From positions 1 to 27,497 of the forward strand of contig SFGF01000049.1 of the NCBI GenBank assembly GCA_004556655.1: 27,497 bases of DNA, given 5' to 3'. The DNA comes from Lachnospiraceae bacterium. Its GTDB lineage: Bacteria; Bacillota; Clostridia; Lachnospirales; Lachnospiraceae. The notes beneath the pieces were generated by a model. That model saw only the letters and a list, made by a program, of their open reading frames with translations. It was not told the DNA's origin and ran no database searches. Position numbers and translations under genes: made by a program. Positions 7,320-15,147 of the stretch are shown here, in pieces (within the stretch, counting starts at the first letter, position 1; every line of letters starts with the position of its first letter).

Positions 7320-8570
7320 TTATTTCCTCACATCCCTTTTGTAGTTCATGATATTATCCCTGTAATCTTTCGGGGTAATTCCGATATGTTTTTTGAAAAT
7401 CTTAGTAAAATAATTCACATCCGGTATTCCGCAGGATTGTGCGATTGTCTGTATCTGTAGATTGGTAGTGTTTAATAGGAAAATCGCATGTTCCACTCTT
7501 TTTCTGTTCACATATTCTGTCAGAGTAGTTCCCGTTTCTTTTTTGAATAATGTTGATAAATAGCTGGAGTTGATATTCAGCTTTTCCGCCTGATTGCGAA
7601 GACTGAGATCAGAGGTCAGGTCGGAATCAATCTGTGTGAGAACTTTACGTACCAGAAGGGAATATCCCTTCATGGAGTGATTTTTTACAAGAAGACAATA
7701 TTTGTGAACCATTTCTCTTTGCAGTGTTGCTAAAGCATTGATAGATGTTGTCAGTTCGATTTTTCTTGCGTATTTTGAGGAAAGGCTGTCTATATGCAGC
7801 GGATGTACAGCACCGGCTTCTGCGGCTTTACGTAATAACGTATTAAGAACAATGGCATAATTCTTTTTATTGCGCAGATTATCAGGGATTCTCTGCTCCA
7901 TCTGACATGCGCCCAAATTATTAAAGTGAAGTTCTGCTTTGTGAATTTGTCCCTGTGATACAGCCTGCATAAGTTTACTTTCTTCGGCATACCGTTCTTC
8001 CAGAACTCGCATGCTGAGATAAGGATCTTCAAACTTTTTGGAAGCCGGACGCTGAGCTACAGGGTCAAAAGCATCTGAGATAAATTCCTGCATATCCTGT
8101 ACGGAAAAATTATCCATACTTCCCCACATATATTCTCCTAAAGTGTATATAATTGTCATAATACGGCTTTCTTCGGGAATAATAGGAATATCATGATAAA
8201 ATTTGCTCAGCTGTGGTAAGATATCAGCGGGCAGCATACAGTCGTGTAGATCCTTTTCGAACATATCCGGTGTAAATGGTACAAGTGCATAAGGTCCAAT
8301 GATCATGTGAGTGGTTACTTTCGTATCCGGTAATTGGAAAATTAAATAATTGCATAGAAAAGAATCTATGACTTTATATATGATATTTGGTTTGTAAAAC
8401 TTTGGGAATTCATGTGCTACCTGAAGATAATCAAAGTCGGGGTTAAAGAGTCTGCGCAGACCGTAGTCAAAATCCGGTGCGATTTCCATATCTTCTGATA
8501 TATAGTAAAAAGAAAGGTGATAATTTTGTATCAGCTTTTCAAAAAATTCCAATTGTATTTGATAATTCAT
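7320..8570 (-). CDS. AraC-family transcriptional regulator of the glucuronide locus
   Basis: The 416-residue product begins MNYQIQLEFF at 8570, preceded by AAGGAG (complement of 8577-8582) with a 7-nt gap; a longer TTG start at 8654 has no binding site. The N-terminal about 300 residues form a sensory region without a recognised motif. The C-terminal about 100 residues are a canonical AraC DNA-binding domain with two helix-turn-helix units: LRNQAEKLNINSSYLSTLF then IQTIAQSCGIPDVNYFTKIF, ending GITPKDYRD. It is divergent from beta-glucuronidase, so it is the likely local activator. A dyad lies between the two genes and overlaps this gene's own promoter, which suggests autoregulation. The inducer is not known, but a glucuronide or uronate is expected. 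Confidence 0.9.
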   Translation of the reverse strand: MNYQIQLEFFEKLIQNYHLSFYYISEDMEIAPDFDYGLRRLFNPDFDYLQVAHEFPKFYKPNIIYKVIDSFLCNYLIFQLPDTKVTTHMIIGPYALVPFTPDMFEKDLHDCMLPADILPQLSKFYHDIPIIPEESRIMTIIYTLGEYMWGSMDNFSVQDMQEFISDAFDPVAQRPASKKFEDPYLSMRVLEERYAEESKLMQAVSQGQIHKAELHFNNLGACQMEQRIPDNLRNKKNYAIVLNTLLRKAAEAGAVHPLHIDSLSSKYARKIELTTSINALATLQREMVHKYCLLVKNHSMKGYSLLVRKVLTQIDSDLTSDLSLRNQAEKLNINSSYLSTLFKKETGTTLTEYVNRKRVEHAIFLLNTTNLQIQTIAQSCGIPDVNYFTKIFKKHIGITPKDYRDNIMNYKRDVRK

Positions 8571-8622
8571 AAAAATCTCCTTGACGATTTCGGATGCTTT
8601 TCTGACATTCGTAGTATTATTG

Positions 8623-8682
8623 CCTATTATCGTATAATTTTTAGGTAATTTCAACTCTAAATAAAAAAAGTACGATAATTGG
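8623..8682. promoter_or_regulatory. Candidate AraC operator, separated inverted repeat
   Basis: CCTATTATCGTA (8623-8634) is the inverse of TACGATAATTGG (8671-8682) at 11 of 12 positions, with a perfect 9-bp core, ATTATCGTA and TACGATAAT. The left half covers the regulator's -10 box; the right half ends about 13 nt upstream of the -35 position of the uidA promoter. This placement fits repression of the regulator gene and activation of uidA. Binding is inferred. Confidence 0.55.
8626..8654 (-). promoter_or_regulatory. Promoter of the AraC regulator gene
   Basis: On the minus strand TTGAAA (complement of 8649-8654) and GATAAT (complement of 8626-8631) are separated by 17 nt. The -10 box lies inside the left half of the dyad at 8623-8634. 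Confidence 0.6.
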
Positions 8683-8715
8683 ATAAAATAATCCTCATGG
8701 CGAAAGAATGATAAA

Positions 8716-8724
8716 TGGTATACT
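8716..8724 (+). promoter_or_regulatory. uidA: Extended -10 promoter of uidA
   Basis: TGG followed by TATACT (8719-8724) forms an extended -10 box. The -35 position (8696-8701, CATGGC) is poor, which fits a promoter that needs an activator. Confidence 0.5.
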
Positions 8725-8757
8725 ACAAATAAAGTTTTGGGGAAAAGGAGGGAGAAG

Positions 8758-10575
8758 ATGTTAGAGTATTCTATGCTTTATCCAAAATCAACCGTATCCA
8801 GACGGGCAGTTTCGATGGACGGCATGTGGAAGTTCCGGTTGGATTGGAAAACTGAGGGTGAAGCTCTTGGCTGGATGGATGGTGTTCCGGGGGAAGAGAT
8901 GATTCCGGTTCCTGCAAGTTTTCAGGATTTTTATACCGACAAGGATACCCGCGAATATGTAGGGGATATGTGGTATGAAAAGGATATGTTTGTTCCGGGA
9001 GAATGGGAAGGAAAGAATATTTTTATCCGCTTTAGTTGTGCAACACACCGGGCACAGGTGTTTGTAAACGGTGTGAAAATCACAGAACATGAAGGCGGCT
9101 TTTTGCCGTTCTGTGCAAATGTGACTGAAGTTGTGCGCTACAATGCTGTCAATAAAGTTGTAGTGAAAGTAAATAATGAACTGACCGTGACCAACATTCC
9201 GTGTGGAACTACCATAACACTTGCCAATGGCAAAAAGATGGCTAAACCGTATTTTGATTTCTTTAACTATTCAGGACTTCAAAGATCGGTGAATCTGATT
9301 GCACTGCCGAAGGAATCTGTATTTGACATTACTACAGATTATGTGCTGGATGGAAAAGATGCAAAAGTAGCCTACACCATTGTTACTACCGGTGAGCATA
9401 CAGTCAAAGTGGAACTTCTTGATAAAGAAGGCAACAAAGTCGCATGTTCTGAAGGAAAAGAAGGAATACTGGAAGTGAAGGATGCTCATCTTTGGGAAGT
9501 CCGTAACGCTTACCTGTATAAAATGGTAGTAAGGATTGTGGACGCTGAGGAAGTTCTGGATGAGTATTATGAAGAAATCGGTATCCGTACCGTGGAGGTA
9601 AAAGGAACCAGTATTCTTTTAAATGGCAAGCCTGTTTATCTGAGAGGATTCGGCAAGCACGAAGACAGCGATGTGGTCGGCAGAGGATTCAATATCGGCA
9701 TGATGAAGCGCGATTTTGAATGTATGAAATGGATCGGAGCAAACTCATTCCGTACGTCACATTATCCATACAGCGAAGAGATCTACCAGATGGCGGATCG
9801 GGAGGGATTCCTGATTATTGATGAGGTTCCTGCTGTGGGACTTTTTGAGAGTTTGATGAATTTCATGGAAGCAAGTACCGGTAAACAGACTGCTTTCTTT
9901 GAAAAAGATACTACACCGGAACTTTTGAAAAATCATCTGAAAGCAGTGGAAGAGATGATTACAAGAGATAAAAATCATCCGAGTGTGATTGCCTGGAGTC
10001 TTCTGAATGAACCGGAGACCACCAGTGATGCAGCAGTTCCGTATTTTAAAGCTGTGTTTGACCGGGCTCATGAGCTGGATGTTCAGAAGAGACCGAGAAC
10101 TTTTGCTTTGGTTATGAACTCTACACCGGGCGTATGTAAATGTTACCATTTCAGTGATATCATTTCCCTGAATCGTTATTATGGCTGGTATGTAAAAGGC
10201 GGATATGAAATCTGTGATGCCATGGAACTGTTCAGAAAAGAGATGGACGGCTGGAAGGCACTGAATCTGAATAAACCGTTTATTTTTACAGAATATGGGG
10301 CTGACACACTCGGCAGTGAGCATAAACTTCCGTCTGTGATGTGGAGTCAGGAATATCAGGAAGAATATCTGGCAGAGAATCATGCCATGATGGATGCCTA
10401 TGACTTTGTAAAAGGTGAGCAGATATGGAACTTTGCAGATTTCCAGACAACAGAAGGTATCATGCGTGTCAATGGCAACAAGAAAGGCGTGTTTACCAGA
10501 CAGAGACAGCCCAAAGAAGTTGCCTATATTCTCAAAAAACGGTGGGAGAGTCTGCCTTTGGATTACAAAGGTTAA
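8758..10575 (+). CDS. uidA: Beta-glucuronidase (glycoside hydrolase family 2)
   Basis: It hydrolyses beta-D-glucuronides to glucuronate and the aglycone. The start ATG at 8758 has AGGAGG at 8746-8751; an upstream in-frame TTG at 8737 is rejected. The 605-residue product has the GH2 order: N-terminal sugar-binding jelly roll (about 1-180), immunoglobulin-like domain (about 180-275), then a TIM barrel. The acid/base is Glu418 (LLNEPET) and the nucleophile Glu512 (FTEYGAD). The glucuronate-recognising NxKG motif is Asn574-Lys-Lys576-Gly (NKKGVFTR). These positions and the length closely follow E. coli UidA. The segment after VPAVG (about residues 362-391) is long, as in Loop-1 gut glucuronidases that accept small drug glucuronides. 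There is no signal peptide, so it acts in the cytoplasm. It is first in its operon, 47 nt before the symporter. Confidence 0.97.
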   Translation: MLEYSMLYPKSTVSRRAVSMDGMWKFRLDWKTEGEALGWMDGVPGEEMIPVPASFQDFYTDKDTREYVGDMWYEKDMFVPGEWEGKNIFIRFSCATHRAQVFVNGVKITEHEGGFLPFCANVTEVVRYNAVNKVVVKVNNELTVTNIPCGTTITLANGKKMAKPYFDFFNYSGLQRSVNLIALPKESVFDITTDYVLDGKDAKVAYTIVTTGEHTVKVELLDKEGNKVACSEGKEGILEVKDAHLWEVRNAYLYKMVVRIVDAEEVLDEYYEEIGIRTVEVKGTSILLNGKPVYLRGFGKHEDSDVVGRGFNIGMMKRDFECMKWIGANSFRTSHYPYSEEIYQMADREGFLIIDEVPAVGLFESLMNFMEASTGKQTAFFEKDTTPELLKNHLKAVEEMITRDKNHPSVIAWSLLNEPETTSDAAVPYFKAVFDRAHELDVQKRPRTFALVMNSTPGVCKCYHFSDIISLNRYYGWYVKGGYEICDAMELFRKEMDGWKALNLNKPFIFTEYGADTLGSEHKLPSVMWSQEYQEEYLAENHAMMDAYDFVKGEQIWNFADFQTTEGIMRVNGNKKGVFTRQRQPKEVAYILKKRWESLPLDYKG

Positions 10576-10622
10576 TGTTGTGTTCCTGACAAAGGAATGT
10601 TTAAAAGAAAAGGAGAAAAGCT

Positions 10623-12011
10623 ATGGCTAAAAATAATACTTCCGTGCAGCCTTTCGGTATGAAAGACAAGATCGGATATATGTTCGGTGATTTCGGTAAC
10701 GATTTTACCTTTATCTTATCATCCATGTTCATGATGAAATTCTATACGGACGTTATGGGTATCCCAGGTGGTGTTGTTGGTATCCTGATGATGGCGGCAC
10801 GTTTCGTAGATGCAGTTACAGACGTAACCATGGGACAGATTGTTGACCGTTCCAAACCGACAAAAGATGGTAAGTTTAAACCATGGATCAAGCGTATGTG
10901 CGGTCCGGTGGCGATTGCGTCGTTCCTGATTTATCAGTCGGCATTTGCCAATATGGCCTATGGATTTAAGGTGGCGTGGATGGTTATTACATACCTGCTT
11001 TGGGGTTCCATCTTCTATACCTCCATCAACATTCCGTATGGTTCCATGGCATCTGCAGTATCCTCTGACCCGAAAGACCGTGCACAGTTGTCCACATGGC
11101 GTACAATCGGTGGTACTTTGGCTGGTCTGGTAATCGGTGTTGGTACTCCTATGTTTGCTTATGAAGTAGTTGACGGCAATACAGTTCTTTCAGGAACTCG
11201 TATGACAGTTATCGCAGGTGTATTTTCTGTATGCGCTATTATCTGTTATCTGCTTTGCTTTAATCTGGTTCGTGAGCGTGTTCCCGTACAGGCTAACAAT
11301 CAGAAACTGGAAGTTGGAAAACTGTTAAAGAGTCTGGTTACGAACCGTTCTCTTCTGGGAATTATCGTTGCGGCAATCGTTCTGCTTCTGGCTCAGCTGG
11401 GTATGTCCGGTATGGCAGGATATGTATATCCGAACTATTATGGTTCAGCGGCTGCACAGTCTATGTCGGCATTGGTAGGAAATATTGTTATTCTTGCAAT
11501 TTGTGCACCACTTGCAGTAAAACTTTCTACCATGTTTGGTAAGAAAGAGCTTTCTACAGTGGCCTGCATTGTAAGTGCTGTTGTATATCTTGTTTGTCTT
11601 ATTGTGAGACCGGCAAATCCATATGTTTATGTGGCATTTTCCGCAGTTGCTTATCTGGGAATTGGTTTCTTCAATACTGTTATCTGGGCAATGATCACAG
11701 ACGTTATTGATGATTCGGAAGTTAAGAACGGTATCCGTGAGGATGGTACAATCTATGCAGTATATTCTTTTGCCCGTAAAGTCGGACAGGCACTTTCCTC
11801 CGGTATGGTGGGCGGCCTTTTGAGTATCATCGGATATACACAGGCAACCGCATTTGATCCGGAAGTGACACTGGGAATCTTTAAGATGTCCTGTATTATC
11901 CCGATCGTAGGCTTTGCGGCAGTTGCGCTGGCATTGCTTTTCCTCTATCCTCTGAACAAGAAACGTGTGGAAGAGAACGTTGCAGAATTGGCACGTCGTC
12001 GTGGAGAATGA
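10623..12011 (+). CDS. GPH-family glucuronide:cation symporter
   Basis: A 462-residue, roughly 12-helix permease of the glycoside-pentoside-hexuronide:cation symporter family (MelB/UidB-like). The N-terminal YMFGDFGNDF and helix-2 motif RFVDAVTDVTMGQIVDRS are characteristic. Arg60, Asp63 and Asp67 have the same spacing as the cation-site residues of MelB. The cytoplasmic loop after helix 2 (DGKFKPWI) and VNIPYGSM-like NIPYGSMASAVSSDP are also family marks. AAGGAG at 10610-10615 sets the start. Its place directly behind beta-glucuronidase implies import of intact glucuronides, as UidB does in E. coli, although free glucuronate is possible. Confidence 0.92.
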   Translation: MAKNNTSVQPFGMKDKIGYMFGDFGNDFTFILSSMFMMKFYTDVMGIPGGVVGILMMAARFVDAVTDVTMGQIVDRSKPTKDGKFKPWIKRMCGPVAIASFLIYQSAFANMAYGFKVAWMVITYLLWGSIFYTSINIPYGSMASAVSSDPKDRAQLSTWRTIGGTLAGLVIGVGTPMFAYEVVDGNTVLSGTRMTVIAGVFSVCAIICYLLCFNLVRERVPVQANNQKLEVGKLLKSLVTNRSLLGIIVAAIVLLLAQLGMSGMAGYVYPNYYGSAAAQSMSALVGNIVILAICAPLAVKLSTMFGKKELSTVACIVSAVVYLVCLIVRPANPYVYVAFSAVAYLGIGFFNTVIWAMITDVIDDSEVKNGIREDGTIYAVYSFARKVGQALSSGMVGGLLSIIGYTQATAFDPEVTLGIFKMSCIIPIVGFAAVALALLFLYPLNKKRVEENVAELARRRGE

Positions 12012-12058
12012 TTCATATTTTAAAAGTATTCGGGATGTTGCAGCCCGTATGAACGAAA

Positions 12059-12091
12059 GATAAGGGACTCTCATACCGGGGGTCCCTTATC
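12059..12091 (+). terminator. Intercistronic hairpin after the symporter
   Basis: GATAAGGGAC (12059-12068) pairs perfectly with GTCCCTTATC (12082-12091) around a 13-nt loop. No T-run follows, so it may be a partial terminator or an RNA-stabilising element between the transport and catabolic halves. A smaller CGGG/CCCG hairpin lies just upstream (12031-12047). Confidence 0.5.
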
Positions 12092-12254
12092 CTTAACAGC
12101 GTAGAATTGTTTGTTTGCGGAAAATGGGGATTTTTATATAAAATGACAATTTTTACAATGTACACAACAACCAAACCAATGGATTTTTTGGAGAAAGTTT
12201 TTTAAAATATAACTATCAAGATCATTATAGAAAAAGAAAGGGCAGGTAAAAACT
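12092..12254. other. AT-rich intergenic region before uxuA
   Basis: No gene is seen. There is an imperfect dyad CCAAA...TTTGG (12171-12191) and a TATAAC (12208-12213) 14 nt after TTGGAG, a poor promoter match. uxuA may have its own promoter here or be read through from uidA. The ribosome site is weak (AGG near 12244). Confidence 0.35.
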
Positions 12255-13328
12255 ATGCAGATGACATTAAGATGGTACGGATCCAAATTTGACACAGTAA
12301 CTCTGAAACAAATTCGTCAGATTCCGGGGGTTACAGGAGTTATCACTACATTGTATGATACTCAGCCGGGCGAAGTATGGAGCAGAGAACGCATCCGTGC
12401 TATGAAAGAAGAAGTTGAAGCAGCAGGATTGGAACTGGCTGGTATTGAAAGTGTAAATATCCATGATGATATTAAGACAGGTCGCGGAAACAGAGACCAG
12501 TACATTGCAAACTATATTGAGACTCTTGAAAATCTTGGAAAAGAAGATATTCATCTGGTATGTTATAACTTTATGCCGGTATTTGACTGGACAAGAACAG
12601 AACTGGCAAGAGTAAGACCTGATGGTTCCACTGTACTGGCTTATACACAGGAAGCAGTAGACGCACTGGATCCTGAGAAAATGTTCGACTCTATCGCAGG
12701 CGATATGAACGGAACTGTAATGCCTGGCTGGGAGCCGGAACGTATGGCAAAAGTAAAAGAGCTTTTTGCTATGTACAAAGATATTGATGATGAAAAACTG
12801 TTTGAGAACCTGAAATATTTCCTTGAGAAGATTATGCCGGTATGTAACCAGTATGATATCAAGATGGCAATCCATCCGGATGATCCTGCATGGAGCGTAT
12901 TTGGTCTTCCGAGAATCATCATTAACAAAGAGAATATTCTGAGAATGATGAAAATGGTAGACGATCCACACAATGGCGTTACTTTCTGCTCCGGTTCTTA
13001 CGGAACCAATCTGGAAAATGATCTTCCGGATATGATTCGTTCTCTGAAAGGAAGAATCCATTTTGCTCATGTACGTAACCTGAAATTCATCACTCCTACC
13101 AATTTTGAGGAAGCTGCGCATCTGTCTTCCGACGGAACTTTCGATATGTATGAGATTATGAAAGCTCTGTATGATATCGGATTTGATGGACCGATCCGTC
13201 CGGATCATGGACGTATGATCTGGGATGAGGTTGCTATGCCTGGATATGGACTGTATGACAGAGCACTGGGTGCAACATATCTGAATGGTCTGTGGGAAGC
13301 AATCGATAAGAGTCAGACAAGAAAGTGA
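12255..13328 (+). CDS. uxuA: Mannonate dehydratase
   Basis: It dehydrates D-mannonate to 2-keto-3-deoxy-D-gluconate, the third internal step of glucuronate breakdown. The 357-residue product begins MQMTLRWYG and has the UxuA features: a TIM-barrel start with IPGVTGVITTLYD, then HPDDP, TFCSGSYGTN (Cys245), HFAHVRN (His269, His272) and RPDHGRMIWDE (Asp317, His318). The Cys, His and Asp residues are the metal-binding and catalytic positions of the family. The length fits Gram-positive UxuA. It starts the uxuA-uxuB-uxaC run, with 117 nt to uxuB. Confidence 0.96.
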   Translation: MQMTLRWYGSKFDTVTLKQIRQIPGVTGVITTLYDTQPGEVWSRERIRAMKEEVEAAGLELAGIESVNIHDDIKTGRGNRDQYIANYIETLENLGKEDIHLVCYNFMPVFDWTRTELARVRPDGSTVLAYTQEAVDALDPEKMFDSIAGDMNGTVMPGWEPERMAKVKELFAMYKDIDDEKLFENLKYFLEKIMPVCNQYDIKMAIHPDDPAWSVFGLPRIIINKENILRMMKMVDDPHNGVTFCSGSYGTNLENDLPDMIRSLKGRIHFAHVRNLKFITPTNFEEAAHLSSDGTFDMYEIMKALYDIGFDGPIRPDHGRMIWDEVAMPGYGLYDRALGATYLNGLWEAIDKSQTRK

Positions 13329-13348
13329 TGATGCCAGGGTCAAAAGGT

Positions 13349-13369
13349 CATGCATTTCATGCTTGCATG
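13349..13369 (+). other. Small intercistronic hairpin between uxuA and uxuB
   Basis: CATGCA (13349-13354) and TGCATG (13364-13369) can form a 6-bp stem. No T-run follows, so it is unlikely to be a full terminator. The rest of the 117-nt gap holds only the uxuB ribosome site AAAGGAG at 13431-13437. Confidence 0.3.
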
Positions 13370-13445
13370 TAATGGTTCATGGATATTGGACTTTCATAAA
13401 TGAACGTAAAAATAAGTCAGCATTTATTATAAAGGAGACAGAAAA

Positions 13446-15056
13446 ATGAAATTAAATGAACAGGGTCTTGCAGACAGAGCCCAGTGGGAAGCTAAGGGAT
13501 ACTCTTTGCCGAGATTTGATCGTGAAAAAGTAAAAGCTGCAACATATGAAAATCCATTTTGGGTTCATTTTGGAGCAGGTAATATTTTCCGTGCGTTCCA
13601 GGCAAATATAGCACAGAATCTTCTGAACGAAGGAATTCTGGATCGCGGTATCATTGTAGTAGAAGGTTTCGATTATGAGATCGTTGAGAAAATGAATTGG
13701 CCGCATGACGATTACACTATTCTTGCTACGTTGAAAGCAAATGGTACCGTTGACAAGACCGTTGTCGGCGGTGTGGTAGAATCTCATATTCTGGATTCTC
13801 AGAATGAAGCTGAATATGGACGTCTGAAAGAAATCTTTTCTAAAGATTCTCTGCAGATGTGTACCTTTACCATTACAGAAAAAGGTTATAGTCTGGTAAA
13901 CGGAAGAGGAGAAATCATTCCGGATATCGCAGCTGATTTTGAGGAAGGTCCGGCACAGCCGAAGAGCTACATTGGAAAAGTTGCTTCTCTTTTGTATACC
14001 CGTTATCAGGCAGGTGAAAAACCAATCGCTATGGTAAGTACAGATAACTGCTCCCACAATGGAGACAAGCTGAAAGCAGCCATCACCGCTTTTGCAGAAA
14101 AATGGGCAGCAAACGGAAAAGTTGAAGCCGGTTTTGAAGCTTATATCAAAGAATCCGGAAAAGTATCTTTCCCATGGAGTATGATTGATAAGATTACCCC
14201 ACGTCCGGATGCATCTGTAGAGCAGATTCTGAAGGAAGACGGTGTGGAAGAACTGGAGCCGGTTATCACATCCAAACATACGTATGTAGCACCATTTGTA
14301 AATGCAGAAGAGACCGAATATCTGGTTATCGAGGATGATTTCCCGAACGGAAGACCTGCACTGGAAAAAGGCGGTGTTATGTTCACAACACGTGAGACAG
14401 TAGATAAAGTAGAAAAAATGAAAGTCTGCACCTGTCTGAATCCTCTGCATACATGTCTGGCAGTATTCGGATGTATTCTTGGTTATACCAAGATCTCTGA
14501 TGAGATGAATGATCCGGAACTGAAGAAACTGGTAGAGGTTGTAGGATACAAAGAGGGTCTGCCGGTAGTTGTTAATCCGGGTATCCTGGATCCGAAAGAA
14601 TTTATTGATACTGTACTGCAGGTACGTGTTCCAAACCCATTTATGCCGGATACACCACAGCGTATTGCAACAGATACATCACAGAAACTGGCAATCCGTT
14701 TTGGCGAGACCATCAAAGCATATCAGGCATCTGATGAACTGGATGTAAAAGATCTGAAACTGATTCCGCTGGTATTTGCCGGATGGCTGCGTTACATGAT
14801 GGCTGTCAATGACAATGGAGAAGCATTCGAGCTCAGCCCGGATCCATTGACAGATACCGTTCGTCCTTATGTTGAAAAATTGACACTGGGTGGAACCGTG
14901 GATGCAGAAGCACTGAGACCGATTCTGGAAAATACAAAGATCTTCGGTGTAAATCTGTATGATGTAGATATGGCAGATACCGTAGTTGGTTATCTTCAGC
15001 AGATGATTGCTGGTCCTGGAGCAGTTCGCAAAACTCTGCAGGAAGCATTAAATTAA
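13446..15056 (+). CDS. uxuB: Fructuronate reductase, mannitol dehydrogenase family
   Basis: It reduces D-fructuronate to D-mannonate with NADH. The 536-residue product has an N-terminal Rossmann fold with VHFGAGNIFRAF (Gly43, Gly45, Arg49), STDNCSHNGDKL, the family mark SMIDKITPRPD, and a C-terminal helical domain with the catalytic stretch KVCTCLNPLH. Here Lys326, Asn332 and His335 lie in a Lys-x5-Asn-x2-His arrangement. E. coli UxuB and related polyol dehydrogenases have one residue fewer between Lys and Asn, so this is a diverged branch. It is longer than E. coli UxuB (about 486). Context between uxuA and uxaC fixes the role as fructuronate, rather than tagaturonate, reduction. AAAGGAG at 13431-13437 sets the start. 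Confidence 0.88.
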   Translation: MKLNEQGLADRAQWEAKGYSLPRFDREKVKAATYENPFWVHFGAGNIFRAFQANIAQNLLNEGILDRGIIVVEGFDYEIVEKMNWPHDDYTILATLKANGTVDKTVVGGVVESHILDSQNEAEYGRLKEIFSKDSLQMCTFTITEKGYSLVNGRGEIIPDIAADFEEGPAQPKSYIGKVASLLYTRYQAGEKPIAMVSTDNCSHNGDKLKAAITAFAEKWAANGKVEAGFEAYIKESGKVSFPWSMIDKITPRPDASVEQILKEDGVEELEPVITSKHTYVAPFVNAEETEYLVIEDDFPNGRPALEKGGVMFTTRETVDKVEKMKVCTCLNPLHTCLAVFGCILGYTKISDEMNDPELKKLVEVVGYKEGLPVVVNPGILDPKEFIDTVLQVRVPNPFMPDTPQRIATDTSQKLAIRFGETIKAYQASDELDVKDLKLIPLVFAGWLRYMMAVNDNGEAFELSPDPLTDTVRPYVEKLTLGGTVDAEALRPILENTKIFGVNLYDVDMADTVVGYLQQMIAGPGAVRKTLQEALN

Positions 15057-15079
15057 TAGAGTGCCATGATTAATTGAGA

Positions 15080-15117
15080 GGAGGGGCAGTGATCTTTGTG
15101 AAGAGAGCTGCCTCTTC
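15080..15117 (+). other. Intercistronic hairpin before uxaC
   Basis: GGAGGGGCAG (15080-15089) pairs with CTGCCTCTTC (15108-15117) over 10 bp with two G-U pairs and an 18-nt loop. Only TT follows, so it is more likely an RNA-processing or stability element or weak attenuator than a strong terminator. Confidence 0.45.
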
Positions 15118-15147
15118 TTGGAATCAGAAACAGTAAGGAGAATACAG

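Noticed and set aside
8571..8654. Longer AraC regulator starting at TTG 8654
   Set aside because: No ribosome site, and it would overlap the predicted promoter; the ATG at 8570 has AAGGAG.
12267..13355. Long minus-strand open frame (362 codons) opposite uxuA
   Set aside because: It is exactly antisense to a clear mannonate dehydratase, has a Cys/His/Ser/Phe-rich composition typical of shadow frames, and no ribosome site.
13452..14450. Minus-strand open frame (332 codons) opposite uxuB
   Set aside because: Antisense shadow of a conserved enzyme with unnatural composition; no start signals.
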